From Alcanivorax sp. (GTDB lineage Bacteria; Pseudomonadota; Gammaproteobacteria; Pseudomonadales; Alcanivoracaceae): a stretch of DNA of 64,000 nucleotides. Positions within the stretch are counted from its first letter, which is position 1, and each line of letters opens with the position of its first letter. The translations under genes and the position numbers were made by a program. The stretch is taken from the NCBI GenBank assembly GCA_017794945.1, contig CP051239.1:1426001-1490000 (forward strand), read 5' to 3'. Below, piece after piece: positions 1 through 9,261 of this stretch. The notes under the pieces were generated by a model, which did no database searches, was not told the origin of the DNA, and was given only the letters and a program-made list of their open reading frames with translations.

Positions 1-1136
1 ATGGCCTGGTCGGCCAGATTGCGGCAGCTGTTGGCCAGCCAGCGGGTCATATCCAGCAGATTGGTGGCCACCAGTGGCAGCATCACATTGAGCTGGAAAT
101 TGCCACTCTGCGCCGCCACGGTATTGGCCTGATCCAACCCCATCACCTGGGCGGCCACCATGGTGGCGGACTCACAGATGACCGGGTTCACCTTGCCGGG
201 CATGATCGACGACCCGGGCTGGGTGGCCGGCAGCCGCAGTTCCGAGAGGCCGTGAATCGGCCCGGAGTTCATCCAGCGCAGGTCGTTGCTGATTTTCATC
301 AGCACCACCGCCAGGCCACGCAAGGCGGCGGACAAGTTCAGCGGTGCGTCCACCGCGCTTTGCGCCACCGAAGGATACGGCAAGGCGGTGAAGGGTTCAC
401 CGGTGTCGTCCGCCAGGGCGGCGGCGAAGCGGTCACCGAATTCCGCATGGGCGTTGATGCCGGTGCCCACCGCGGTGCCGCCCTGCGGCAGGGCATGCAG
501 CTCATTGCGGGCGCGTGCCAGGCGTTCGCTGGCGGCCTGCAGCTGCAGCACCCAGGTGCGCAGTTCCTGCTCCACCGTCACCGGCATGGCGTCCATCAAA
601 TGGGTGCGGCCGGTTTTGACCAGGTCCTTGCCCTCCCGCGATCGCAGCCCCAGGGTGGCGATCAGGTGTTCCAGGTCGGGCAGCAGCTGCTCGCTCACCG
701 CCATCACCGAGGACAGGTGCATGGCCGTGGGAATAGTGTCGTTGCTGCTCTGCCCCAGGTTCACGTGGTCATTGGGGTGCACGCCGGCGTCGCCGCAAAG
801 CCGGGCGATCACCTCGTTGACGTTCATATTGGTACTGGTGCCGGAGCCGGTTTGAAACACGTCCACCGGAAACTGGTCCGTGTGGGCGCCGCCGAGCAGT
901 TCGTCGCAGGCGGCGACTATGGCCTGGCAGCGGTCCTCGTCAAGCAGCGCCAGGTCGGCGTTGACGTTGGCGGCGCAGCGCTTTACGCGCACCACCGCCT
1001 GAATAAAGCGGTCCGGCAGGCGCCGGCCGCTGATCGGAAAGTTATCCACCGCCCTCTGCGTCTGGGCGCCCCAGAGCGCTTCGGCGGGAACCTCGATTTC
1101 TCCCAGGGAATCCTTCTCCAAACGGGTATCGCTCAT
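1..1136 (-). CDS. fumC: Fumarate hydratase class II (partial, C-terminus beyond window)
   Basis: Class II fumarase, which interconverts fumarate and malate in the TCA cycle. The gene runs off the left edge: 378 codons are present of the usual ~460, so the C-terminal domain is missing. Visible family motifs include TGSGTSTNMNVNEV near residue 100, GQSSNDTIPTAMH near 130 and the lyase signature GSSIMPGKVNP near 305-315, all typical of the fumarase/aspartase superfamily. The N-terminus (MSDTRLEKDSLGEIEVPAEALWG) fits FumC rather than aspartase. The start is the ATG at 1136. It lies convergent with nothing; its upstream neighbour on the same strand is the diguanylate cyclase gene. Confidence 0.93.
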   Translation of the reverse strand, partial: MSDTRLEKDSLGEIEVPAEALWGAQTQRAVDNFPISGRRLPDRFIQAVVRVKRCAANVNADLALLDEDRCQAIVAACDELLGGAHTDQFPVDVFQTGSGTSTNMNVNEVIARLCGDAGVHPNDHVNLGQSSNDTIPTAMHLSSVMAVSEQLLPDLEHLIATLGLRSREGKDLVKTGRTHLMDAMPVTVEQELRTWVLQLQAASERLARARNELHALPQGGTAVGTGINAHAEFGDRFAAALADDTGEPFTALPYPSVAQSAVDAPLNLSAALRGLAVVLMKISNDLRWMNSGPIHGLSELRLPATQPGSSIMPGKVNPVICESATMVAAQVMGLDQANTVAAQSGNFQLNVMLPLVATNLLDMTRWLANSCRNLADQA

Positions 1137-1231
1137 GACTGCTCCTTGCGGCCCGGTGTCGGCCGACGACGGGAATGGGTCGGCACTCAGTATCGGCAAC
1201 CGGGTGCGACGGGTCCACCTTGAGCGCGGCT

Positions 1232-2272
1232 TCAGCCCTGCAACGGGCCGCTTTCCACCCGGTCCCTCCCGGCCAACTTGGCCTGGTAGAGGCGTTTGTC
1301 AGCGGCCTCCATGAGCTGCTCCAGGGTCTCGCCATCGCGCCGCCACAGGGCCACGCCGATACTGCAGGACAACGCGACGGTGACGGTCTTTTCCCGGTAA
1401 GGGGTGTCGCGGATCAGGCAACGCAGGCTATCCGCCACCTTGATTGCTTCCTCGAGCCCGGTGTCCGGCAGGAGTACGGTGAATTCCTCGCCGCCGACCC
1501 GGCACACCAGGTCGGAAGCCCGCAGCCGTCGACGCAAAACATTGGCCACGTGAATCAGCACCTGGTCACCCACCGCGTGACCATGGGTGTCGTTGACCTT
1601 CTTGAAGAAATCCAGATCGAGCACCAGCAGGGTGAGATCGGAACCGTAACGTTCCGCCCGGTGGCGCTCCTGTTGGAAGGATTCACGGAAGCGGTACAGA
1701 TTGGCCAGCCGCGTCAGCGGATCGGTGGAGGCGATCACCATCAGCCCGGCGCGGGCCTTTTCGCTCCCCCGTTCGTAGACGTAGGCGAACGCCAACGCCA
1801 CCGCGCACGAAATCAGAATATTCGCGAGGCTGGCGAAGTTGAATTCGTACAGAAAGCGCGGGTGCTTCAACACGAAGATGGCGAAGGTGGTGAGCATGAA
1901 GAACACCGCCACCGCGAACCCCAGCCGCAACCCCAACAGCAGATGGGAGATCACCGGGATAATGTAGACCCACAGGAACACCGTCGGTGAGGTGCCGGGC
2001 AGGTACATCGCCACCATCATGATGGTCAGAAAGGGAATCAGATAAACCAGCGTCCAGACCCGCAGATTACGAGTCCGGCGGACCACCAGATACAGCAACA
2101 TCGATGCCGCGCCCGTGATCAGTTCAATGGTCGCCAGCAGGTACAGCCCGCGTTGCGTATTGATCACGAAGAACAACGCACCCGACAAACCGGTGATGAT
2201 CAGCAGTGCTTTGAGCAGCGCCCTGCGTTGCCCCTGGGCACCTTGCACTTCAAGCGTTTCGATTGTCCCCAT
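1232..2272 (-). CDS. Membrane-anchored diguanylate cyclase (GGDEF)
   Basis: Predicted c-di-GMP synthase of the inner membrane. Residues ~15-180 hold about six hydrophobic segments with no recognisable periplasmic ligand domain. They are followed by a GGDEF domain of ~165 residues with the intact active-site motif GGEEF near residue 260. A product-inhibition I-site RxxD (RASD) sits exactly five residues before it, so both catalysis and feedback inhibition look intact. There is no EAL or PAS domain. It stands alone between fumC and mnmE, so the sensed signal cannot be inferred from context. Confidence 0.88.
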   Translation of the reverse strand: MGTIETLEVQGAQGQRRALLKALLIITGLSGALFFVINTQRGLYLLATIELITGAASMLLYLVVRRTRNLRVWTLVYLIPFLTIMMVAMYLPGTSPTVFLWVYIIPVISHLLLGLRLGFAVAVFFMLTTFAIFVLKHPRFLYEFNFASLANILISCAVALAFAYVYERGSEKARAGLMVIASTDPLTRLANLYRFRESFQQERHRAERYGSDLTLLVLDLDFFKKVNDTHGHAVGDQVLIHVANVLRRRLRASDLVCRVGGEEFTVLLPDTGLEEAIKVADSLRCLIRDTPYREKTVTVALSCSIGVALWRRDGETLEQLMEAADKRLYQAKLAGRDRVESGPLQG

Positions 2273-2382
2273 TGCGCCAGTCGCCCCCCACGAGCCTCCG
2301 CACCCCGCCTGTTCCCCAAAGCGGCGTTGGGCCGCTGCTGGCGTTTAGCCATTACGAAAGATACCTAAAATAACGTCCAGGT

Positions 2383-3759
2383 TCATTTACCGATACAGAA
2401 GGAGGAGAAAATACGTCCCAGCAGGTCGTCCGCGGTGAAAGCGCCGGTGATCTCCTCCAGCGCCTGCTGGGCCGCTCGCAGGTCCTCGGCGAGCAGCTCG
2501 CCGGCGGCGTGCCGGTGCAGCTGCTCGGAACCCTTGGCCAGGGCGGCGAGGGCTTCCTGCAGGGCAGTGATGTGACGGCGGCGGGCGGAGAAACGGCTTT
2601 GCGCCTCGCCCTGGTAGCCGGCGGCGGCTTTGAGGTGCTGGCGCAGCGCGTCCATCCCGGCGCCGCTGGCGGCGGACAGGATGAAGGTATCCGGTCGCTC
2701 CGGATGGGGGCCCGGCGGGTCGCCGCTCAAGTCGGCCTTGTTCAGCACCAGGGTCACCGGCAGATCCAGATCGTCCAGTTGCTGCTGGCTCTGCGGCAAC
2801 AGCGTGGCCAGATCATCCAGGTTGTCCGGGGTCTCCTGGGCGTCCACCACCACCAGCAGGCGGTCCGCCTTCTTGATTTCGGCGAACGCCCGGCGGATGC
2901 CCTCCTGCTCAATCTGGTCGCCGCTTTCCCTCAGGCCGGCGGTATCGATCAGATTGAGCGGCATGCCGTCCAACTGTATCGCCTCGCGCAGCACGTCCCG
3001 GGTGGTGCCGGCCACCTCGGTGACGATGGCGGCGTCGAAGCCCGCCAGGGCGTTCATCAGGGAGGATTTGCCGGCATTGGGCCGACCGGCGATCACCAGG
3101 GTCAGGCCCTCCCGGACCAGACGCCCCTGACGGGCGCTGGCCAGCACCTCTTCGGCCTGGTGGATCAACGAGCGCAGGTCGTCGGCCACCCCGCCCTCGG
3201 AAAGAAAATCGATTTCCTCCTCCGGGAAGTCGATGGCCGCTTCCACATAGATGCGCAACTGTATCAACTGCTCGACGAGGGTGTTCACTTCCCGGGAGAA
3301 CGCCCCTTGCAAGGAGTGCAGGGCCGCCCGGGCGGATTCACGGGTGCCGGCGTCGATCAGATCGGCGATCGCCTCCGCCTGGGTGAGGTCCATCCTGTCG
3401 TTGAGAAAGGCTCGCTGGGAAAACTCCCCGGCCCTGGCCTGGCGGGCACCGTGGTGCACGCAGGCGGCCACCAGCATATCCAGGATCACGGGGCCACCGT
3501 GGCCCTGCAGTTCCACCACTTCCTCGCCGGTGAAGGAACCCGGCGCCGGGAACCAAAGCACCAACCCCTCGTCGATCACCTGGCCTTCCGGGTCCTTGAA
3601 CGCACTGAAATGGGCCTTCCTGGGCGATAGTGAGCGCTCACCAATGAGGCACTTGGCAATACTCAGCGCGCGCTCGCCGGACAGGCGCAGCACGCCGACG
3701 CCTCCCCGTCCGGGGGCGGTGGCGATGGCAACGATGGTGTCGGAACGGGCTGTGGACAT
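2383..3759 (-). CDS. mnmE: tRNA uridine-5-carboxymethylaminomethyl(34) synthesis GTPase MnmE
   Basis: GTPase that works with MnmG to modify the wobble uridine (cmnm5U34) of certain tRNAs. It is 458 residues, the normal length. Seen: an N-terminal formyl-THF-binding domain starting [23 protein letters not shown], a central G domain with P-loop GRPNAGKSS near residue 225, DTAGLRES and NKAD, and the obligatory C-terminal CIGK ending with the catalytic cysteine. It lies downstream of yidC on the same strand, separated by a terminator hairpin (3816-3841). Confidence 0.97.
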   Translation of the reverse strand: MSTARSDTIVAIATAPGRGGVGVLRLSGERALSIAKCLIGERSLSPRKAHFSAFKDPEGQVIDEGLVLWFPAPGSFTGEEVVELQGHGGPVILDMLVAACVHHGARQARAGEFSQRAFLNDRMDLTQAEAIADLIDAGTRESARAALHSLQGAFSREVNTLVEQLIQLRIYVEAAIDFPEEEIDFLSEGGVADDLRSLIHQAEEVLASARQGRLVREGLTLVIAGRPNAGKSSLMNALAGFDAAIVTEVAGTTRDVLREAIQLDGMPLNLIDTAGLRESGDQIEQEGIRRAFAEIKKADRLLVVVDAQETPDNLDDLATLLPQSQQQLDDLDLPVTLVLNKADLSGDPPGPHPERPDTFILSAASGAGMDALRQHLKAAAGYQGEAQSRFSARRRHITALQEALAALAKGSEQLHRHAAGELLAEDLRAAQQALEEITGAFTADDLLGRIFSSFCIGK

Positions 3760-3815
3760 GGCGGGATTATAGGGAGCCCTGGCGGCACCAGGCCAGACAG
3801 GGACGGTGAAAAGAA

Positions 3816-3841
3816 AAAGCCGGCCTTGGCGGGCCGGCTTT
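3816..3841 (-). terminator. Rho-independent terminator after yidC
   Basis: A perfect 10-bp inverted repeat (AAAGCCGGCC / GGCCGGCTTT) with a 6-nt loop. Read on the minus strand it is followed by TTTTTCTTTTC. It sits between the yidC stop (3865) and mnmE start (3759), so mnmE probably has its own promoter or depends on readthrough. Confidence 0.8.
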
Positions 3842-3864
3842 GAATTCTTCGCCGCGGCGGTGGA

Positions 3865-5598
3865 TCACCCGCCGCGTTCGATCTTGCGGGTGATCAGATA
3901 CTGCTGGGCGATCGACAACAGGTTGTTGGTCAGCCAGTACAGCACCAGACCCGCCGGGAACCACAGCATGAACACCGAGAAGATCACCGGCATCCATTTC
4001 ATCACCTGGGCCTGGGTGGGATCCGCCGGGGTCGGGTTGAGCCGGGTCTGCAGGAACATGGAGGCGCCCATCAGAATCGGCAGCACGAAGTACGGGTCCA
4101 TCACCGACAGGTCGTTGATCCACAGGAAGAACGGGGCCTGGCGCAGCTCCACTGATTCCAGTAGCACATAGTACAGCGAGATGAATACCGGCATTTGCAC
4201 CAGGATCGGCAAGCAGCCACCCAGGGGGTTGATCTTCTCCCGTTGGAACAGCTTCATGGTTTCCTGCTGCTGCTTCTGCCGGTCGCCTTTATTCTCTTCC
4301 TTGATGCGCTGCATCTCGGGGGCCACTTTGCGCATTTTGGCCATCGACCGGTAGCTGGTGGCGCTGAGCTTGAAGAACAGGGACTTGATCACCAGCGTCA
4401 GCAGGATGATCGCCACACCCCAGTTGCCGACCCCGAAGCCGATATCCATGTTCAGGCCGAAGATGTCCAGCTCACCGCTTTGCAGGAACACCAGCAGGTG
4501 GAAAATCGGCTGGGCCAGGAACCACAGCCAGCCGTAGTCCACGGTCATGTTAAAGCCGGGGCTGATCGCTTCCAGACGATCCTGGATCTTGGGACCGGTG
4601 TAGAACTCCGCGTAGAACACCTTTTCCTCGCCGGGCTGAACTTCGGCCGAAGCGGACACGAAGCGCAGCAGGTATTCGTTACGGTTCTCGCGGTACAGGG
4701 TGGAATAGGTGTAGCGCCCCTGGGCATCGGGAATCCAGGCGGACACGAAGTAGTGCTGGAGCATGGCGATCCAGCCGCCCTCCTGGGTGAGCCGCAGCGG
4801 CTCGTCCTGCATATCGTCGAACGGCAGCTTGTTGTAGGGCTTGTCCTGGCTCCAGTACGCCGCGCCTAGGTAGGTCGGCATGGGAATAAAACCCTGGGTG
4901 CTCTTGCCCGGGTCCTCGCTGCCGTCCCGTTTGATCTGACCATAGAGGGCGCCCTGCCAGGGCTCGCCGCTGTTGTTGCGGACAATATGGCTGACCCGGA
5001 CCAGATAGCTGCCGCGCTCGAAGGTATAGCGCTTGATAATCTCCACCCCGCCACTCTGGCTGAGAGTGAGATCCACATTGAGTTCTTTCTCGCCGTCCCG
5101 CAGACGATAGCGTTCCTGACTGGTCTGCCAGGTGGGACGCCCTTCAGCGGTGTCGGTGCCGTTCTTGCCGACCAGCCCGCTCTGCGCCACGTAGGTACGA
5201 CCGGCGTCGTTCTGCAAGAGTACGAACGGCTGCTCCGGGGTGTCCGCGTGGCGCGGGTATTCCGGCAGGGCCACCCGAACGATGTCGCCACCCAATGGAT
5301 CGATTTCCAGGGCCAGCACATCGGTATTCACTTCAATGCGCTGTCCGGAGTCGCTTTGCGAGCCGGGGGCCGGCGCCTCGGCCTGCTGCTCGCCGGCGGG
5401 TTCCGGCACGGTACCCTCGGTGCTGTCCGGCTGCGGCAGCGGATCGCTGTCATTGGCGGGGGCGGTGTCGTCGGCCCGGGTTTGTTCCTGGGCCACTGGC
5501 GTGGTCCGCGGGGACATATAGTCCTGCTGCCAGGCCTGGATCATCAGGTAGGAAACAACGGCAATACCAGTGATCACTAACGCGCGAGGGATATCCAT
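3865..5598 (-). CDS. yidC: Membrane protein insertase YidC
   Basis: Inner-membrane insertase (Oxa1/Alb3 family) acting alone or with SecYEG. It is 577 residues, typical of Gram-negative YidC. The N-terminal signal-anchor (MDIPRALVITGIAVVSYLMI) is followed by a low-complexity acidic/proline linker and the large periplasmic beta-supersandwich domain. The conserved C-terminal membrane core spans ~380-570 and includes the cytoplasmic KMRKVAPEMQRIKEENKGDRQ coiled region and NPLGGCLPILVQMPVFISLYYVL. The start ATG lies only 42 bp after the rnpA stop, so no yidD gene fits between them. Confidence 0.97.
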   Translation of the reverse strand: MDIPRALVITGIAVVSYLMIQAWQQDYMSPRTTPVAQEQTRADDTAPANDSDPLPQPDSTEGTVPEPAGEQQAEAPAPGSQSDSGQRIEVNTDVLALEIDPLGGDIVRVALPEYPRHADTPEQPFVLLQNDAGRTYVAQSGLVGKNGTDTAEGRPTWQTSQERYRLRDGEKELNVDLTLSQSGGVEIIKRYTFERGSYLVRVSHIVRNNSGEPWQGALYGQIKRDGSEDPGKSTQGFIPMPTYLGAAYWSQDKPYNKLPFDDMQDEPLRLTQEGGWIAMLQHYFVSAWIPDAQGRYTYSTLYRENRNEYLLRFVSASAEVQPGEEKVFYAEFYTGPKIQDRLEAISPGFNMTVDYGWLWFLAQPIFHLLVFLQSGELDIFGLNMDIGFGVGNWGVAIILLTLVIKSLFFKLSATSYRSMAKMRKVAPEMQRIKEENKGDRQKQQQETMKLFQREKINPLGGCLPILVQMPVFISLYYVLLESVELRQAPFFLWINDLSVMDPYFVLPILMGASMFLQTRLNPTPADPTQAQVMKWMPVIFSVFMLWFPAGLVLYWLTNNLLSIAQQYLITRKIERGG

Positions 5599-5640
5599 AA
5601 TTCGATTGGGTTCTGGCGAGAAAAAGCGGACGGCAGTTTC

Positions 5641-6027
5641 TCAGTCTTGCCCACGCTTGGCAAGCAGCTTGTCCAGGAGCTCGGACAGGGCCGGTGTTAA
5701 CGAGCGGCCCCCTTCCTTGGGACACGGGCCCCGCAGGAGGACGATCAGATCCAGGCCGGCCAACGCATGCTGGCGCAAACGGAACTGTTCGCGGGCACGG
5801 CGCTTGATCGCGGCGCGGTCCACGGCGTGGCGCGCTTTACGACGGCCGATCACCAGACCCAGTCGTGCCTGGGGCAGATGGTTACGGCGGGCAAGAATGA
5901 GAAAATAGCGGTCGGAGACCCGCCAGTCCGGGGCGTTGAACACAGCCTGGAACTGGGCGCCGTCAAGCAGGCGCTGTTCTCGGGTGAAGCGGAAGGACGG
6001 GGTATCGGGCGCTGACACTGGCACCAT
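5641..6027 (-). CDS. rnpA: Ribonuclease P protein component
   Basis: Small basic protein subunit of RNase P, which matures tRNA 5' ends. It is 128 residues, normal length. The family signature region reads ARLGLVIGRRKARHAVDRAAIKRRARE (RNR-type motif), preceded by an RFTREQRLLDGAQFQAVF N-terminus. It lies 39 bp downstream of rpmH, the usual co-transcribed pair. Confidence 0.96.
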   Translation of the reverse strand: MVPVSAPDTPSFRFTREQRLLDGAQFQAVFNAPDWRVSDRYFLILARRNHLPQARLGLVIGRRKARHAVDRAAIKRRAREQFRLRQHALAGLDLIVLLRGPCPKEGGRSLTPALSELLDKLLAKRGQD

Positions 6028-6066
6028 GGCGAAAACGGAAGACAGCGGTCAGCGCCAGGGGCTGAC

Positions 6067-6201
6067 TCAGGCTGTCAGCCGTTTACGACCCCGGGCGCGA
6101 CGTGCCGCGACGATTTTGCGGCCATTTTTGGTGGCCATGCGGGCACGGAAACCGTGGTTACGCTTACGCTTGATGTTGCTCGGCTGGAATGTCCGTTTCA
6201 T
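6067..6201 (-). CDS. rpmH: 50S ribosomal protein L34
   Basis: A 44-residue, very basic ribosomal protein with the canonical start [19 protein letters not shown] and end [11 protein letters not shown]. It is the first gene of the leftward rpmH-rnpA-yidC run and flanks oriC, as in Pseudomonas and relatives. The ATG at 6199-6201 gives exactly the standard L34 length. Confidence 0.97.
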   Translation of the reverse strand: MKRTFQPSNIKRKRNHGFRARMATKNGRKIVAARRARGRKRLTA

Positions 6202-6658
6202 GGCGTCATCCCCAAATAGGAAGTCGTGGGCTTAAGAGGTCGCGGATAATAGTCGTGCAGGGGCAGGCTGTCAACTGACCTTTCCGAAGCGGATCGGGGT
6301 GTTACTAAAAGAATTAAATATTTATATGTTTTTAGTAGCAGTGGTAATAGTAAGGGAAGGCGGATTCTGTGGATAAGCGGAAAAAGACGATATAAAACAA
6401 TGGTTTGGCCTGTTGGCAACTGACGTATAACTGTGTGTAAGTCGCGGGGACGAACGGGGGACAGCCGGTGGCCAATTGGGGACGGAATCCATGCACCGGA
6501 TTATCCCCAGAGTTGTCAGCCCGGGTGCGCACAGGGTTACCGCCGTAGTTATCCACAGGAAAACGGAAAAGAAAAAGGTCTCGGGAGCTGTGGATAATTG
6601 GCCGGACGGGGGTATAGAATGCAACGTCTTATTCACCATCGACGGTAAAGGCGGGGAT
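6202..6658. other. Chromosomal replication origin oriC (rpmH-dnaA intergenic)
   Basis: A 457-bp gap between divergent rpmH and dnaA. Three perfect 9-mer DnaA boxes (TTATCCACA) are seen: 6368-6376 (minus), 6549-6557 (plus) and 6589-6597 (minus). One single-mismatch box lies at 6501-6509 (TTATCCCCA) and one weak box at 6432-6440. An AT-rich tract at about 6303-6345 (runs of TAAA, ATATTTATATG, TTTTTAG) is the natural candidate for the DNA unwinding element. Placement beside dnaA, and parS sites in recF, agree with an origin. The dnaA promoter must also lie here, so the boxes near 6549-6597 probably mediate DnaA autoregulation. Confidence 0.87.
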
Positions 6659-8062
6659 GTGTCCGAGGAGCTTTGGAATCGCTGTTTGACTCGGCTGGAA
6701 GACGAACTGCCGTCCCAGCAATTCAACATGTGGATCCGGCCGTTGCAGGTGACGGCTTCCGAGGATGGCGGAGAATTGACGCTTTTCGCGCCTAATCGCT
6801 TCGTGGTCGACTGGGTTCGCGACAAATACGTGGAACGTATCAGTGAGGTGCTGGGGGAACTGAAGAGCGGGCCCCTGCCCCAGTTGCGGTTGGAAGTGGG
6901 CAGTTCCCGGGCCGCCCCGGCGCCTCGTCAACCGGAGGCCGGCGCCGCCCGTGGCCGTCCCACCGAAAGCCGCGCGGCGCCGGTGATTGAACCCCGCGCC
7001 AAGGCGGTGTCGCCGGAACTGGGCGGTGCCGCTAAGCACCGCAGCAATCTGAATTCGGGCTTCACCTTTCTCACCTTCGTGGAAGGCAAGTCCAACCGCA
7101 TGGCCTGCGCGGCGGCCCAGCAGGTGGCGGAGAACCCCGCCAGCCACGGTTATAACCCCCTGTTGCTGTATGGCGGCGTGGGGCTCGGTAAGACCCACCT
7201 GATGCACGCGGTGGGCAACGAGCTGATGCGGCGCAACCCCAACGCCAAGGTGGTCTACCTGCACAGTGAGCGCTTCGTGGCGGATATGATCTCGGCGTTG
7301 CGGAACAAAACCATCAACGAATTCAAGCGCTTCTACCGTTCGGTGGACGCCCTGCTGATTGACGATATTCAGTTTTTTGCAGGTAAGGAGCAGTCCCAGG
7401 AGGAGTTTTTCCACACCTTTAATGCGTTGTTGGAAAACGGGCAGCAAATCATCCTGACATGCGATAAATTCCCTAAGGAAGTGGACGGCCTTGAGGAACG
7501 GCTGAAAAGCCGGTTCGGGTGGGGGCTGTCGCAACCGCTGGAGCCGCCGGAGTTGGAGACGCGGGTCGCGATCCTGAAGAAAAAGGCGGAAGAGGCGCGG
7601 GTCGAGCTGCCCAATGACGCGGCCTTCTTTATCGCCCAGCGGATCCGTTCCAATGTGCGGGAGCTGGAAGGCGCGTTGCGCCGTGTGATCGCCCATGTGC
7701 GCTTCACCGGGGCGCAGATCGATATCGGCCTGATCAAGGAAGCGCTCAAGGATCTGATCGCCCTGCAGGCCCGCCAGATCAGCATCGACAATATCCAGCG
7801 CACGGTGGCGGAGTACTACAAGATCAAGGTGCCGGACCTGCACTCACCGCGGCGTACCCGCTCGGTGGCCAGGCCGCGCCAGGTGGCGATGGCGTTGTCC
7901 AAGGAGTTGACCAGCCATAGCCTGCCCGAGATCGGGGAAAGCTTCGGCGGCCGGGACCACACCACGGTATTGCATGCCTGCCGGAAGGTGCTGGAGCTGC
8001 GCGAATCCAATCCGGAAATAGAAGAAGATTATCAAAACCTCCTGAGGACCCTGACGTCCTGA
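6659..8062 (+). CDS. dnaA: Chromosomal replication initiator DnaA
   Basis: AAA+ ATPase that binds the 9-mers in the adjacent oriC and opens the duplex. I place the start at GTG 6659, preceded by AAAGGCGGGG. This gives [30 protein letters not shown], the usual gammaproteobacterial N-terminus, and a 467-residue protein. The in-frame ATG at 6476 would add residues encoded by the DnaA-box region. Domain I is residues 1-85, then a Pro/Ala-rich linker. The AAA+ core has Walker [10 protein letters not shown] near 172 and Walker [10 protein letters not shown]. Domain IV ends with the DnaA-box-binding signature [15 protein letters not shown]. Confidence 0.97.
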   Translation: MSEELWNRCLTRLEDELPSQQFNMWIRPLQVTASEDGGELTLFAPNRFVVDWVRDKYVERISEVLGELKSGPLPQLRLEVGSSRAAPAPRQPEAGAARGRPTESRAAPVIEPRAKAVSPELGGAAKHRSNLNSGFTFLTFVEGKSNRMACAAAQQVAENPASHGYNPLLLYGGVGLGKTHLMHAVGNELMRRNPNAKVVYLHSERFVADMISALRNKTINEFKRFYRSVDALLIDDIQFFAGKEQSQEEFFHTFNALLENGQQIILTCDKFPKEVDGLEERLKSRFGWGLSQPLEPPELETRVAILKKKAEEARVELPNDAAFFIAQRIRSNVRELEGALRRVIAHVRFTGAQIDIGLIKEALKDLIALQARQISIDNIQRTVAEYYKIKVPDLHSPRRTRSVARPRQVAMALSKELTSHSLPEIGESFGGRDHTTVLHACRKVLELRESNPEIEEDYQNLLRTLTS

Positions 8063-8088
8063 CGGATCAACTGAAACGGGAAAGCGAC

Positions 8089-9189
8089 ATGAAATTCTCC
8101 ATCAACCGTGAACAACTGCTCAAACCGCTACAGCAAGTTGCCGCGGTGGTCGAAAAACGCCAAACGCTGCCGGTTTTGTCCAATGTGCTCATGGAAGTGG
8201 GGGACGGCCAACTTTCCTTGACCGGCACCGACCTGGAACTGGAGCTGGTGGCGCGGTTGCCGCTGGAAGGTGAACACCAGGCCGGTGAAACCACGGTGCC
8301 GGCCCGCAAGCTGGTGGACATCGCCAAGAGCCTGCCGGCGGAGGCGGACATCCGCTTCGAGGTGGACGGCGAGAGAATGCTGGTGCGCTCCGGCCGCAGC
8401 CGTTTCTCCCTGGCCACTCTGCCCGCGTCCGAGTTTCCCAATCAGGAAGAGGACAACAGCGGTTCGGTGCTGGAGATTGCGCCCCATACCCTGCGTCAGT
8501 TGATCGACCATACCGCTTTCTCCATGGCCCAGCAGGACGTCCGCTACTACCTTAACGGCATGCTGTTCGAGCTGCGCTCCGGCATGCTGCGGGCGGTGTC
8601 CACCGACGGTCACCGCCTGGCGCTGTGCGACGCGGCCCTGGAAGGCCAGAGCGAGGAAGCCGGCGTGATCCTGCCCCGCAAGGGTGTCATGGAGCTGGCG
8701 CGGATCCTGTCCGACGCGGCGGAGAACGCACGCCTCACCCTGGGCCGTAACCACATTCGCATTGTAGCCGGATCGATTACCTTTACCTCCAAACTGGTGG
8801 ACGGCAAGTTCCCGGAGTACGAACGCGTGATTCCCAAGGACGGCAGCCGGGTGGTGATGGCGGATCGGGAAACGCTGCGCCAGGCGCTGAGCCGGGTGGC
8901 GATTCTTTCCAACGAGAAGTATCGCGGTGTGCGGGTGCAGCTTTCCGAAGGCAGCCTGCGTATCGTCGCCAACAACCCGGAGCAGGAAGAAGCGGAAGAG
9001 GAAGTGTCCGTGGACTACCAGGGCGGCCCCCTGGAGATCGGCTTCAATGTCAGCTACCTGCTCGATGTCCTCAACACCATGGACGGCACCCAGGCCCGCC
9101 TGGAACTGGGCGACAGCAACAGCAGTGCTCTGATCACCGATCCGGAGCACGAGGCGGCCATTTATGTGGTTATGCCGATGCGCCTCTAG
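8089..9189 (+). CDS. dnaN: DNA polymerase III beta subunit (sliding clamp)
   Basis: Ring-forming processivity clamp for DNA polymerase III. It is 366 residues, matching the family, with the standard N-terminus MKFSINREQLLKPLQQVAAVVEKRQTLPVLSNVL and C-terminus AIYVVMPMRL. It lies 26 bp after dnaA and is followed by recF, in the conserved dnaA-dnaN-recF-gyrB order. Confidence 0.98.
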   Translation: MKFSINREQLLKPLQQVAAVVEKRQTLPVLSNVLMEVGDGQLSLTGTDLELELVARLPLEGEHQAGETTVPARKLVDIAKSLPAEADIRFEVDGERMLVRSGRSRFSLATLPASEFPNQEEDNSGSVLEIAPHTLRQLIDHTAFSMAQQDVRYYLNGMLFELRSGMLRAVSTDGHRLALCDAALEGQSEEAGVILPRKGVMELARILSDAAENARLTLGRNHIRIVAGSITFTSKLVDGKFPEYERVIPKDGSRVVMADRETLRQALSRVAILSNEKYRGVRVQLSEGSLRIVANNPEQEEAEEEVSVDYQGGPLEIGFNVSYLLDVLNTMDGTQARLELGDSNSSALITDPEHEAAIYVVMPMRL

Positions 9190-9261
9190 GGCGCGCCCCC
9201 TGCCAAGCACCGGCGCCTGCTTTCAGCGGGCGCCCACTCTTCCCCGCCTTCTTGCCCTTTC

